From NCBI GenBank assembly GCA_963682025.1, contig OY821520.1, forward strand, positions 237,831,364 through 237,895,363: a stretch of 64,000 nt of DNA, in the 5' to 3' direction. The stretch's first letter is position 1. Every line of letters begins with the position of its first letter. Positions 32,052 through 43,769 of the stretch are shown here, piece by piece. The notes below the pieces were generated by a model. That model was not told the DNA's origin and did not search any database. It saw nothing but the letters and a program-made list of their open reading frames with translations. The stretch is from Cordilura impudica (lineage: Eukaryota > Arthropoda > Insecta > Diptera > Scathophagidae). Position numbers and translations under genes: made by a program.

Positions 32052-35000
32052 TTATACCCTCCACTCCAGTGTGCAGAGGGTATATATAAGTTTGACATTC
32101 CGTTTGTAATAATTAGAAAAAAATTTTGGACCCCATAAAATATATATGTTTGTGATCCTTATAACAACCGGGCGATGTCCGTCTATCCGTCTGTCCGTCT
32201 GTGGAAATCACGATGACTGCATCAATCGGGCAGCTAGGGTGCCCGTTGACATAAAAAATGATTCACTGACATCCTGAGCAGACTGCTGTTTAAAATCGTC
32301 CAAATCGGTTGATTAGGGCAGAGATTTGAATGAAGAACTAAAAAAAGTCTTGAAAAAATATAATTTTCTATGTTGTTCTTGTCACGATCACGCCCTCAAT
32401 AGGTGATCATTTTTAGTGAGAATAATTCTCCAAACTCATGGGAAGATTTCCATTTCAAAAATCATTAAAATCGGTGGAACAGGTCCAGGGAAATCTCTGA
32501 AAAAGTAAAAAAAAAAATTAAAAATATGATGTTTCTATAGTGTTCTTGTTGTTATTCTAAATGTTATATTGTTGTCATAGCTGAACTTGTTGTTTTTGTG
32601 GTCGTTTTGGTAATAATATAATAAAAACTAACCCTTTGTACATTTTTTTATCAACTCTGGTAGAAAAATTTAAAAGTTTCCATTGTTTTGGCATCACTAA
32701 AAAAATTTACTAAATCATTTCTGTCATCGCCACGAGCCTGCTTGCAAAGTTTCAGATCTATTGGGTCACGGGAAAGGGGTTCAAATCGATCCAAATTTTT
32801 TTCGACAAGCAGACACTACGAGTTAATATAAAGGGAGTAAAAATTCACCAGCATCTAAAGCAAATAATGCTAAAATACCTAGTTGTTAATAAAAAAAAAA
32901 CAATGTAAATTTAGCAAAAAAATTTTTATCTATTAATTTATTTAAAGAGAAAAACACAACAATAACGTTTGATGTTGTATTTTTTGTGTAATATTTACAT
33001 ATACATACATACATACACATATTAAATAATACAAATAATATACATATATTCTATATATGTATATCCATAATAACTGCATGTTAGAAATAAATCGGTATAT
33101 TATTTTATTTACATAAAATTCTGCAATATTTTGTTGTGGGGAAAATACATTTCTTTTGCATTAACAGACTGTCACTTCATTTTGCTCAGCGTGACTATGC
33201 CACAATAGATGTCGCCACAATTTTTGTTCTAATTAGCTTTGCAATAGTTATTTCTATTTTAACATGAATGTCAGCATTTTCAATTAGATATCATACAGCA
33301 CAATGTTAAGAGTATACACGGGCTGGTCTTTTATTTCATACGTTTTTTCATTATTCTTTTACAAATAGGAACATAAGTTTGGCATATTAACTTTTTGTTG
33401 TCTTTACAAAATAGAGTTACCGAGTTATCAATGAGTTTTTTGCTTTACATAGTTATATAGAATTATTATTCTGCTTTACCTAAAAATATCTGATTGCGAT
33501 TACATCTAATTTTTAAAAATTGTTTATAATTACTAAAGCATTATTATCCACAAAAATACAAAATTGCATTTTTTAAATTTTCCATTCAAATTTAAGAAAA
33601 TATCAATTCTAAAAATTGGAATTAATATTTCCAATTATAAATTAGAAAATATTAATTGAATTTCAGAAAATCATATCAAAACGTCGGAAATAATAAGTTT
33701 AAATTTAGAAGATATCAATTGCATCTTTAATATATAAATTTTATTCGTTAAACACAAATTGAAATTCCAAAAAAAAACACCAAATATGTTTACATTTCAA
33801 AAATGTTTACATTAAAAAAAATATTGGCATTCAGGAGAAATTAATAGCTTTTCAGTAACTTCTTTTAACGATAGTCGAATCGTCCAAAAAAGAAATTAGC
33901 AAAATTATCAGTCAAATTTTTAAACGATATTCGCTATTGTTAAAGTCAGTTGTTGTTGTTATCTAAACGACAACCATTTTTGTGTTGTTTATTCAATCGG
34001 TAAAAACTTAAATTTTTAGGTTGAAATGTCGTCAAACATAAATAAAAATAATAAAATAGTGAAAATATTTAGCTTTAATTAAAAAACTTTTTTATATAAA
34101 TAAAAAAATTAAATAGCATATTCAATTCAATATTTAATTTTCAAATAAATAAACAGAAATATTAGTAAAAAAAAATAAAGATATTAAACATAAACATAAA
34201 ATCACCCGGTCAAACACGAAGTAATTTGTTTTTTTCTATTCTTCTTTCTGTTTTTCGCTTATTTTGACAGAGATGCCACTCGTTTACAAATTAAATAAAT
34301 AGAAAAATAGATTTGTCGACTGTCGTTAAGATGTATGTATGTACTTAGTGAATCACTTAATCCTTAGTGCAAACAACAATAGCTGTCGATATATTTTGCG
34401 ATTGTCGGATCGTTGAAATTTACAGAATCACACTACAGAAAACATTAATTTAAATTCAATGAATTTTAGAAAACGTCAAATGATATTTAAGAATTGCGAA
34501 CATAAAAATTGTTGCATAAATAAACGCAATTTGATGAGAATGTTATATATATATAAATTTTCACTTTTTTTTTTGGATGAAAATTTGAAGTTTTTCAGAA
34601 AATAAATATAACAAATTATTTTATTTAAAATGTGTTGGACATTTGGTTTTTTTGCGTTTGGCATACCTAATTTGATTATTTATTATTATTATAAATTCAT
34701 TCTCTATGTTTTCCAAATATGGCAATATTTTAATAAAAAAGTTGAGAGCCTTTTTTTGGTTATTATTTTGTTACTCCATCCGACCTATATGGCCGCAATG
34801 AACAAATATTTGGCCAGTTAAAAGAAACTATACAGCCATCTCCAATTAGCACGATTTATTGCATATAGCCATCGTACACAACCATTACCTTTGCAATGGA
34901 AGTTAGGGCGAGCTATTTAATTAGCAAAAACAATATTAAATGAAAATTTATGTCATATAACCGGAAACGCATGCATATAGGTATATAACCTAAATGCATG

Positions 35001-35222
35001 CCGATCAGCAACCACGATGACCAAAAAGCAAACACCGAAATAAATCCGAAATAATAGAAAAGACGAAAACCAACCCAAAGAATTTTCTGAAATAATTTGG
35101 TATTAAGTTTAACAAATTGTTTACTTTTTCCAATATTTTGTTTACATTTATTATCATTACTCAAACCGAGGTGGAGGGTATCAAAGATTCGGCACAGCCG
35201 AATTTAACACTCTTACTTGTTT
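32052..35222 (+). mobile_element. Large DINE-1-like element, family B, copy 2 (3.2 kb)
   Basis: Same start (TTATACCCTCCACTCCAGTG) and end (GGAGGGTATC, hairpin TTCGGCACAGCCGAA, CTTACTTGTTT) as copy 1, and near-identical interior such as GTGTCACTTCATTTTGCTC replaced here by CTGTCACTTCATTTTGCTC, GGAAACGCATGCATATAGGT and CAACCCAAAGAATTTTCT. It lacks the 618-bp segment of copy 1 and has many small substitutions, so the copies are not a recent assembly duplicate. Confidence 0.8.
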
Positions 35223-35654
35223 CTTTAACTAACGACGTAACTTAAATGTTTATTAAATTAACTTGTGTATTTATTTCTGTTATTTTTGGCACTATTATTC
35301 TTGATACGTTGTTATATTCTCATCCTAAGTCCCGTTAACTTTTTGTTGGCGAACAAAAAAATCCATTTTTCAAGCAACAACAACTTATGTCTACATGGCT
35401 GGTTGCATTGGTAGCTTTATTTTACAAAGAAAACGACGTTTGTCGACATAAGTTGTTTTATCTGCACACACTTTCAGTGTAATTTACATATTGTTTTTTT
35501 CGTCCTTCTCTAGGATCTATTCCTCTAAAGATTTTTGACTCAAAGGACTGTTAAATAAAAAGCTCTAAAATCTTTATATCGAGCCCATAATTTCAAATAT
35601 AACGTTTTCTGGCTCCCCTGAGCATTTTGATTTTATGACATACGCAGTTATACC
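35223..35654. other. Intergenic DNA
   Basis: No gene. ACAACTTATGTC (35390) and GACATAAGTTGT (35444) form a short separated inverted repeat. Confidence 0.45.
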
Positions 35655-35806
35655 AGAAAACCACAGATATAGCAACCGATATGAACTTTTTATATGCAGC
35701 AAAAAAATTAACAAAAATTCCACTTAGATTTGGTTTATGCTTATTTTTTATACCCCATTAGTTGGACCTAAGACCAATTATCTAAACGCATGGTATAGGG
35801 AATCTA
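35655..35806 (+). mobile_element. DINE-1-like family A 3' fragment
   Basis: ACCGATATGAACTTTTTATA, GGTTTATGCTTATTTTTTAT and CTAAACGCATGGTATAGGG are the family A block that normally precedes the hairpin; the hairpin and CTTACTTG end are missing. Confidence 0.65.
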
Positions 35807-36044
35807 TTTTTAATTTGAATTTGTTCGAAAAAGGCTATTTTTTCATATTTTTAAGCACTAATTTATATTAAGTATATTTTTTAAGGCCTTCATGGTATTT
35901 TCAGTAAACAGATTAGTTGTTCCTAACTCAACATATAAGTTCCGATAACATCCAATAGAATTATAATTCTGTGTGATTACGTATTACCTTTTCATTTTCT
36001 TTTCATTTTACCTTTTTCTTTTATGTTTCGTAATTTATCAAAAC

Positions 36045-36190
36045 AAGTTTGTTCACCTGTTCAAATAGACCAGAATTCTCGATAATTAACAATTGCATTT
36101 TTACAGTTTGTTCACATGTTGAACTAAACCGGAATTCTCGATACTTGACAATTGCATTTTTACAGTTTGTTCACCTTATTAAAATAAACC
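36045..36190. repeat. Three tandem units of about 63 bp
   Basis: GTTTGTTCACCTGTTCAAAT-like starts at 36047, 36106 and 36166, each followed by a CCAGAATTCTCGATA-like stretch and ACAATTGCATTTTTACA; the third unit is partial. Confidence 0.65.
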
Positions 36191-36539
36191 AAAATCCAAC
36201 AAACAAGTCATCAACCCAAATTAAATTCTTATTAATTTTGTTTTCGACGACTTATTTGTTTTTGTTTTTGCAACTAAGACATTTTTGTAAGATATAAATA
36301 TGGATTTTTATATTTTAAATTTAGTTAATAAATTGACTCAAAATAAATCGGTTGGAAGAACACAAACTTGTGTTTTTTTAAGTTAACTAATTATCGATTT
36401 ACTACTCATATTGTCTGGGATGCTAATTTTTATTTAAAAAAAAAAATTGTCAAACAACTTAAAAAAAGCACAAAAAACAAAAAAGGAACTAACTTCTATT
36501 TGAAAAATTGCATTATTTTTCTGTTGCTTTCCATTGCCT

Positions 36540-36850
36540 ACTCTTTTAAAAGTAAGTCTGTCACTCCATTTGTAATAAGGAGTTGATATAGCAATGTCCA
36601 TCCGTTCGTCTGTTTAAATCACGATCACGCTCTTAATGGGTGAGCAGGGTTGCTTATTTTTAGTAAAAATGATTCACTGTCATCGTGAGCAAGTTGATAG
36701 TAAACACCATCAAAATCGGTTCAATAGGTCCCGAGATATCAATGAAAGAGTAAAAAAGGCTTGAAAAACTATAATTTTTCTATGTTGTTCTCGTTATTGC
36801 TGTTATTGAAAATATTGTATATTTTGTCATAGCTGTGTTTGTAGCATTTG
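36540..36850 (+). mobile_element. DINE-1-like family B internal fragment
   Basis: GTAAGTCTGTCACTCCATTT, GAGTTGATATAGCAATGTCC and ATCACGATCACGCTCTTAAT match the 5' third of the large family B elements. Confidence 0.65.
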
Positions 36851-37496
36851 CTTCATGAGTGTGTCTGTATGGTAACACTGCACGTGTCATATTAGCTTAG
36901 ACCATTTATATCACATTTTATTGTGATTTAAGCAATTTTTTTTTCGACGGCTCCTACCTTGCGAGTTATGTCGATTTTGAGTTCTGAAATTGAATTACTG
37001 GTACCAAAGTCAGCTATTACCGGGACAGAACAAAATGTACACCATTAGGAAGGTAACGGAAATGTCTTTTAAATGACATACAAAATGTTTAAAATCATTA
37101 CCCATTATGGACCAAATCAAGATTATATACTTTTTGATATGGAGTTTCTGGAAGAAAATAATATTATAATGAAATGTATATACAGAAATTTATTTTCAAG
37201 ACATAGACCTTTCATTTAAGAGAAAGTTTGAGATATATTATGAAACTTTTATTATTTTTATATTTTTTTAAATTAATTTTTTTTTAATATTTAAAAAAAT
37301 AAAAATAAAAAAATTATTCCAAAACAAAAAAATTAAAATTACTTTATATACATACAACAAATATGAAACTATTTTACGTAAAATACATAGCAAATAAAAG
37401 TAATGATTGAGTTTGAAATTATTCAGGCTCAAGATCAAATATTTTTACTTTAAATAAAGCAAAAACATTGGCATATTTTTATAGAAAATAATAAAA
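36851..37496. other. AT-rich intergenic DNA
   Basis: No gene or element recognised. Confidence 0.45.
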
Positions 37497-38179
37497 CTAA
37501 AACAAGTAAGAAAATTTTAGTCGGTCTAGACCGACTATACGATACCCTATACCATGGTTTTGAGACAATATTTCTTCGGTCCAACTAAGTGGATATAGAA
37601 AAAAAGTATAAAGTATAATAACAATATTAATTTTTTTGGCAGCAGATATGAAAAAGTTCATATCGGATTTGTATGGGGACTAGGTCCAAAAATGGACCTA
37701 TCCTGACCATATTTGGTAAAGTCACTTATATTTTGAAAAAGTCACTTATATTTGATAGATTTAAGTCAAAATCGGGAAGCAGCTTTATATGGGGCTATAG
37801 CAAAGAATTGCCATATTGGGTTTAGTTTTGGACAACTGTTAAATGGATGTAATAAACACACACAAACCCAATTTTACCGAGATCTATATGATAATTTGGA
37901 TCTTGTGGCATTTTCAGTCGATTTCATATGGGTCATGTCTAAACATGAACCGAATTTCACCAATTTCAATAGCGTTCATCCTATGGCCGACAAAAGCTTA
38001 TGTACCAAATTTATTTAAAATATATTTATATTTACGACGTGTAGTTTGATTACAAGGTTTACATGTACACACAGACAGACATACGGACGGGCGGACGGGC
38101 ATCGCTAAATCGACTCAGAAAGTGATTCTGATAGCAGCACAAAGTCATTAATCCAAACCACATAGTGGTATAGGGTATA
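37497..38179 (-). mobile_element. DINE-1-like element, family A, full length
   Basis: On the left is the 3' end (AAAACAAGTAAGAAAATTTT, hairpin AGTCGGTCTAGACCGACT, ATACCCTATACCATGG). On the right is the 5' end (CACATAGTGGTATAGGGTAT). The ACGGACGGGCGGACGGGCAT tract lies near 38090. Confidence 0.8.
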
Positions 38180-39504
38180 AATACGAGGGGCTCGCCGTTA
38201 ACGCTAAATGTAAGTTTAGCAAAAACAAATTGTTTTTCTTGTTTTTTCAAGACAAAAACAAACTTGTATATTGTAGTATGCAATGTGTACTCATATAGAA
38301 ACATATTTGTTGCAAAGTTGTTTTATATTGTAGTTTGTTATATTGGAAGAGGCTTAAATAGTAAAACTTTTGCTTGAATTCTCATTTGGTTGTTTTCAGC
38401 AAATATATATGAATTTAACTTTTCACCAAACAAACTATCTACTGCTTTTGGTTACTAATGAGGGTGACTCTTCCCGACTCTTCATGCAGAATATAGATCA
38501 ATTGAAAGTAAAAACATTTGATCTTGAGCCTGAATAATTTCGAATTCTATCATTAAAATGATAAAGATCGAAAATAAGATTTTTTATTTTTATAGAAAAT
38601 AAAAAAATTAAAGGAAAAATAATACTAAAATACATAGAAATTGAATTTTTGTTCAGAATTATTAAAAAATAAAATACACATAAATTTAAAATTTTGTGGA
38701 AAAAAATAATGAAAATTTCCGACTGCGGCACTTTCCAATACAAAATATTTCCGTAAAACAAATAGAAACAGAAAATATTTTAAAATAAATCGATTTTATA
38801 ACCAATATATCCAGCAAAAATATGTCATTGCGGGCCATGGTTTTTTCTTACAAACTACTTACAAATATAAAGGAATGTGCATAAAATTTAAATTTAGCTC
38901 CTAATATCTCCAACGCTAAAAGAGATAAAAAGTCTATCCTTATAATCCCTGCTTTTATTGTGTTTTAGTAACTATATACGATAAATACGTTATTTTATGG
39001 GATGATTCCATGTTTTAAAAAAACTAGAACAAAAATGCAATATCTTATATGGTTCACAATGGGTTAATGATTTCGATACTATATAGAAGTTATTGAAATA
39101 AGCTTGCAAATAATATATATATATTGCTCAAATAATATATACACAGTTTTATAGAAATAAAAATCAAAATTTTGGAGGTCCCTTACTCGGAAAATGTCAT
39201 CCGCCGACAAAAAAATTTTTTTGTATAAATCACCTTAAAAACCCCTATCCCGCAATAAAAAAAAACATTAAAATTATATTGAAAATAATCGAACATCCGG
39301 TTTGTTTCAATTTTATATACATAATTTTTTCCTATAATTGTTTTGATATTTATTTGTGCTACAAAAAATAGGATAGTAACGAAAAATTTGATAAAATATT
39401 AATATATCGCACACCTAGTTTAAAAGTGACTCTACTCAATATTTACATTTTTCGAGTTTATATGCTTAAACTATGCACACACAATACACTTAGTTATCTA
39501 TAAA
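38180..39504. other. AT-rich intergenic DNA
   Basis: No gene supported; short open frames have no features of real genes. The start (CTCGCCGTTAACGCTAAATG) has no recognised homology here. Confidence 0.45.
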
Positions 39505-39887
39505 AAAAAAATCATGTGAGTCCGATCACAGGGAAGATGTGTAAACATCTAGCAATTAAAGATTTTTTTATGTCATATTTTAAAATGAAACAGAAAGCGT
39601 CATCTATGTATCACTTATAGCAAAAACTGTTTCAGTTAATTCAACAACCCTTGACTGTAAAACATTAAAAACATCCCAATATAAACGTATATAAGTGATA
39701 CATAGATGACGCTTTAAAAAAAGTGGCATAAAAAACAATGTTTTATCTAATTTTCTCACCACTTCAATCATAAGTCACACAGCGTTATGTGTCAGCTCTC
39801 ACCTATTACGTGTTACACTGTTTTTGTGATTGTATTGTGAAATATAAATTTACCCCCCTGCGCGTATAGATGTTTACACATCAAAAA
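39505..39887. mobile_element. MITE C, copy 2
   Basis: GATGTGTAAACATCTA at 39536 and TAGATGTTTACACATC ending at 39882; shares flanks ATCATGTGAGTCCGATCACA and CAAAAAT with copy 1, which sets the true element ends. Confidence 0.8.
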
Positions 39888-39964
39888 TATCAGTTTGTTT
39901 TGTTGTTGTTAACTGTTGCTAAAAAAACAGTTATGTCTCTCTTTGTCCATATATATGTATATAG

Positions 39965-41046
39965 CAGGGGTGGGCACATAAATGGCTTGTTGGGCCAAAT
40001 TTGGAATTTCACCTATTAACGGTGGGCCGCACTATTATAATTCTGTACAAATATCCACTTTCAAACAAAATAGCAAAAAAAAAATACCGATGTTACGGAG
40101 AACATTTTTCGTATAATATGTTAACCCTTTAACTCCTTAAGTTATGGGTCATTAAAACAGGGATTTAAGCGGTTAAAATGTGCCGCACAAATATCCGCCG
40201 TGAAATTTAACTATAGGTCTCTGAATACACCAAAACGGAAAATTCAACCAGAAAGTCAGAAATAAATAAGACACATCAAAAGAGAGCTTAGGGCTAATTT
40301 CGCGTTTATTAAGAAGGAAAAATAATAGAGATATTAGTGATTTTTAGTTAAATTCTTAATAAAATTTAAAAAACATTTTGAAATTTTTATACTCTATACC
40401 ACTATGCGGTTTGGGTATAATGACTTTGTGCTGCTGTCTGTAACTACCAAAAATATTTTCCCTGGGCCCATCTTTTGTTATACCGATCGACTCAGAATCA
40501 TTTTCTGAGTCGATTTAGCGATGTCCGTCCGTCCGTCTGTCTGTCCGTTCGCCTTTCCAAAAATAATCCTTGTAGGACAATTCTTAGTCATAGGCCCCAT
40601 AAATAGCTGCTTCCCGATCTTCACTTAAATCTATCAAAAAACAAAAATATTGCACAGATTTTTTTCAACTTTGATTTGTATATATTTTTTCAAAATATAA
40701 GTGACTTTACCAAATATGGTCAGGATCGGCCCATTTTTCGACCTAGTCCCCATATATGTAAATATAGTACCCGATATGAACTTTTTCATATCTGCAGCCA
40801 AAAAAATTAATAACAATGCCAACTAAATTTGGTTTATGCTTATTTTCTATATCTAATTAGTTGGACATAAGAGATAGGGTCTCTAAACCATGGTATGGGG
40901 TATCGTATAGTCGGCCTAGACCGACTATAATTTTCTTACGTGTTCAAGATTCTTTTTTTTTAATTAACAAACAAATTTTTTTTATTTAGTTTTAAATTTA
41001 TGGGGCCGCACAAAATGTGTTCGTGGGCCGCATTTGCCCATTCCTG
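39965..41046. mobile_element. hAT-type non-autonomous element with 8-bp TSD
   Basis: Starts CAGGGGTGGGCACAT and ends GCCCATTCCTG, imperfect TIRs of the common hAT CAGGGGTGGGCA type, with GTGGGCCGC blocks inward on both sides. A perfect 8-bp duplication GTATATAG flanks it (39957-39964 and 41047-41054). It has no transposase and itself contains a family A DINE-1-like element. Confidence 0.85.
40385..40944 (+). mobile_element. DINE-1-like element, family A, nested in the hAT MITE
   Basis: TTATACTCTATACCACTATG start, CGATGTCCGTCCGTCCGTC near 40518, hairpin AGTCGGCCTAGACCGACT and CTTACGTG end. About 230 bp shorter than the 12154 copy owing to an internal deletion after the CCGT tract. Confidence 0.8.
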
Positions 41047-41194
41047 GTATATAGCATATATAGCATTCGATATGAACTTTTTCATATTCAAAGAAAACAA
41101 AAGTAACAACAATGCCACTTAAATTTTGTTTATGCTTATTTTCTATATCCAATGAGGGTTACTAAACGCATGGTATAGGGTCCTTACTTGTTTT
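41047..41194 (+). mobile_element. DINE-1-like family A 3' part, split by the hAT MITE
   Basis: TAGCATTCGATATGAACTTT through CTAAACGCATGGTATAGGG to CCTTACTTGTTTT. The part upstream of the hAT (GTCCATATATATGTATATAG, 39943-39964) fits the family A segment that precedes it, so the hAT inserted into this copy. Confidence 0.6.
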
Positions 41195-41215
41195 ATACTA
41201 TGGTCTACATTGATA

Positions 41216-42506
41216 ACAGTTGGGCTGAAAAGTCTTCTACATTACAAAGAAATAAATCATTTTTTTGGCAAAATACAATTTTATTTGTCAACATAGTTGC
41301 CTTCGAGGGCGATACAGCGATTATAACGATCTTCCAACTTTTCAATACCATTTCTGTAGTACGATTTGTCTTTAGCCTCAAAATAGGCCTCTGTTTCGGC
41401 GATTACTTCTTCATCGGTCTTAAATTTCTTCCCAGCGGGCATCCTCTTGAGGTCTGAGAACAGGAAATAGTCACTGGGGCCAGATCTGGAGAATACGGTG
41501 GCTGCGGAAGCAATTCGATGCCCAATTCATGCATTTTTGCCATTGTTTTCAATGATTTGTGACACGGTGCATTGTCTTGGTGAAACAACACTTTTTTCTT
41601 CTTCATATGGGGCCGTTTATTCGCGATTTCGTCTTTCAAACGCTCCAACAACGCTATGTAATAATCACTGTTGATTGTTATTCCTTTCCCAAGATAGTCG
41701 ATGAACAATATACCATGTGCATCCCAAAATACGGACGCCATAACCTTGCCAGCCGACTGTTGCGTCTTTCCACGCATTGGATTCGGTTCGTCGCTCGCTC
41801 TCCACTCCGCTGACTGCCGATTGGACCCTGGAGTGTAGTGATGGAGCCATGTTTCATCCATTGTCACATATCGACGTAGAAATTCGGCTTTATTACGCTT
41901 AATCATCTCCAAACACTGCTCAGAATCATCAACACGTTGTTTTTTTTGGTCAATTGTGAGCTCGCGCGGCACTCACTTTGCACAGAGCTTTCGCATGCCC
42001 AAATATTCATGCACGATATGTCCAACACGCTCTCTCGAAATCTTCAGAGTCTCAGCTATCTCGAACAACTTCACTTTACGGTCATTTAAAATTATTTTGT
42101 GGATTTTTTGATGTTTTCTGCGGTAACAACCTCTTTCGGACGTCCACTGCGTTCATCGTCTTTGGTGCCCATATGGCCGGTTTTAAATTTCGCAAACCAA
42201 TATCTTACGACTGAATAATCGGGAGCAGATATTGGATGATGCTTATCAAGCGATTTTTTGGCTTCAGAAGCATTTTTTCCGATCAAAATATAATGTTTCA
42301 TCAACGCACGAAATTCTTCTTTTTCCATTTTTTTACAAGCACAAAAGTTGCTTCACTCAAAATTCTATATCTCACAAACAAATAATCACACAGCTGTCAA
42401 ATTTATACACGTATCTTTTGAAGGTTGGTAATACTTAAAAATGATATGGATTTAATTCTACTAACGCCATCTATGTGTGATGTAGAAGACTTTTCGGGTA
42501 ACCGAA
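41216..42506 (-). mobile_element. mariner element, canonical length
   Basis: It is 1291 bp long and flanked by TA (41214-41215 and 42507-42508). Terminal repeats share GAAAAGTCTTCTACAT on the left and its inverse on the right, preceded by CAGTTGGGCT and ATTCGGTTACCC variants. The size matches complete mariners. The transposase inside is damaged. Confidence 0.85.
41281..42328 (-). pseudogene. mariner transposase pseudogene
   Basis: The frame opens at 42328 (MEKEEFRALMKH) with the N-terminal helix-turn-helix (G-K-N-A-S-E-A-K-K-S-L and V-R-Y-W-F-A-K-F-K), then G-R-P-K-E. A 1-nt frameshift follows near 42095. The second part runs through the linker to C-A-K then a TGA at 41973-41975 where the family has Trp of the W-V-P-x-E-L motif. 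The catalytic DD34D residues remain: D in M-D-E-T-W, D in H-Q-D-N-A-P-C, and D in S-P-D-L-A-P about 34 residues later. Another frameshift just after that last motif (about 41440) displaces the C-terminus, which in the shifted frame ends at TAA 41281. Three lesions in an otherwise full-length gene mean a fairly recent death. Confidence 0.85.
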
Positions 42507-42508
42507 TA

Positions 42509-43385
42509 TATTAATAAAAATTATTTATTTAAGCCTTAGCTAAAATATTGTTGAAGAATGATTTGAGTAATCATCAATGGGCCTGAGAACGCTATTGTCT
42601 TTGGAGATTGGACTATATTGGCTTAGTACTTTCACCCTGACTTTGAATTTCTCACTCCCCAGACATGAGCCCGAAAATGTTCCACAATGATATTAGACGC
42701 CGCGAATTTTTTTCAAATCGTCTTTAATAAAATTTTAATTTTGAGATCCTGCTTTGAGTTTCAGTCCATTTGTACACATCATCGCTCTGCTTTAGGAGTT
42801 TTATTATTATATTGTTTTTTTTTTTTCAAGATCCGCCAATTGTGCTCAAGTCTTTTTCTCATATTGTGTTATTTTGTTGTCATTGCTTTGATTTTTACAG
42901 ATAAACTAAATACATGTATGATTTTATATTATTCAGATATGAGAAAGTTTTTAATTTTTTTACTGGTGTGCTTTAAGCGAGATATTAACATTTAAACTTC
43001 TAAAAACTTTTTGTTCGTTATCTTTATCTAAAGATTCCAAAACATTTTACATTCCATAAAAATCTTAAGTCGCTTTTTTATATATATTTTCCGGTAAATC
43101 AATCACTTCTGACCTTGAATATAACTTTTAATTAAAATTCCTTGAAAAAAGTTTTGCATTATTTTTCTTTTGCATCATCATCGAATACAGTTGGTCACGT
43201 TATATGCCATACATTTAATAAATGTAAATAGTTGCTTGAGTTTGAAAGATCTTTGTCGTTGTTTTGCACATTAAAACATTTACATCGTAGGTGATTTTTC
43301 TGTAGGGGTAGGTAGGTTGTATTATCAATATTTCGTAGAATTGCTAAATATATAATGCTTTGGAAAATCTCAGATTTTTTCTAAC
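42509..43385. other. Intergenic DNA upstream of Gly-rich gene 2
   Basis: No gene supported. The last 60 bp hold blocks shared with Gly-rich gene 1 (GCTTTGGAAAAT and TTTTTNCTAACTATAAAA). Confidence 0.5.
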
Positions 43386-43449
43386 TATAAAAACTCTCGA
43401 CTAATTAGGTAAAATTATTCAATCGTAGACTATACTTTCTACCGTGAAG
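43386..43449 (+). promoter_or_regulatory. Core promoter of Gly-rich gene 2
   Basis: TATAAAA 43386-43392, CAATCG at 43420, spacing 34 nt, 5' UTR 29 nt, all identical in layout to gene 1. Confidence 0.7.
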
Positions 43450-43760
43450 ATGAACTTCTGGTCAATATTAAGTTATCTGTGTGTTTTAATAGCACTCATC
43501 AAAGGTACGTACAAAAGTTGTTTGTTCTAATTCAATATTATTGATTTCATTACACAAATATTTCTAAAGCTTCTCCTTTGCCTGGTGGTGGTGGTGGAGG
43601 TGGTGGCGGCGGAGGTGGTCGCGGTTGTAATTGTGAGCCTGGTGGTGGTGGTGGAGGCGGCGGTGGCGGTGGTGGTGGTGCTGGAAATGGTCCTGGAGGA
43701 GCAGGTGGTGCTAAAGGACCTGATTGTGTGCGTCCATCCTGGATGCCGCCCTGCCCTTAA
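43450..43760 (+). CDS. Secreted Gly-rich Cys-motif peptide 2 (two exons)
   Basis: Exons 43450-43504 and 43570-43760 flank a 65-nt GTACGT...AAG intron, the same lengths and phase as gene 1 (also 81 residues). The signal peptide is MNFWSILSYLCVLIALIKA, then SPLPGGGG. G-C-N-C-E-P and D-C-V-R-P-S-W-M-P-P-C-P are conserved; the Gly linkers are longer and purer, and the R-F-S after C-N-C-E-P in gene 1 is replaced by Gly. Equal exon lengths with different linker composition suggest codon-slippage drift under length or frame constraint. It lies 23 kb from its paralog with several transposons between, so the duplication is not very recent. Function unknown; extracellular peptide by signal sequence. 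Confidence 0.8.
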
Positions 43761-43763
43761 TAC

Positions 43764-43769
43764 AATAAA
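43764..43769 (+). terminator. AATAAA just after Gly-rich gene 2
   Basis: Poly(A) hexamer only 4 nt after the stop codon; if used, the 3' UTR is extremely short. Confidence 0.4.
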
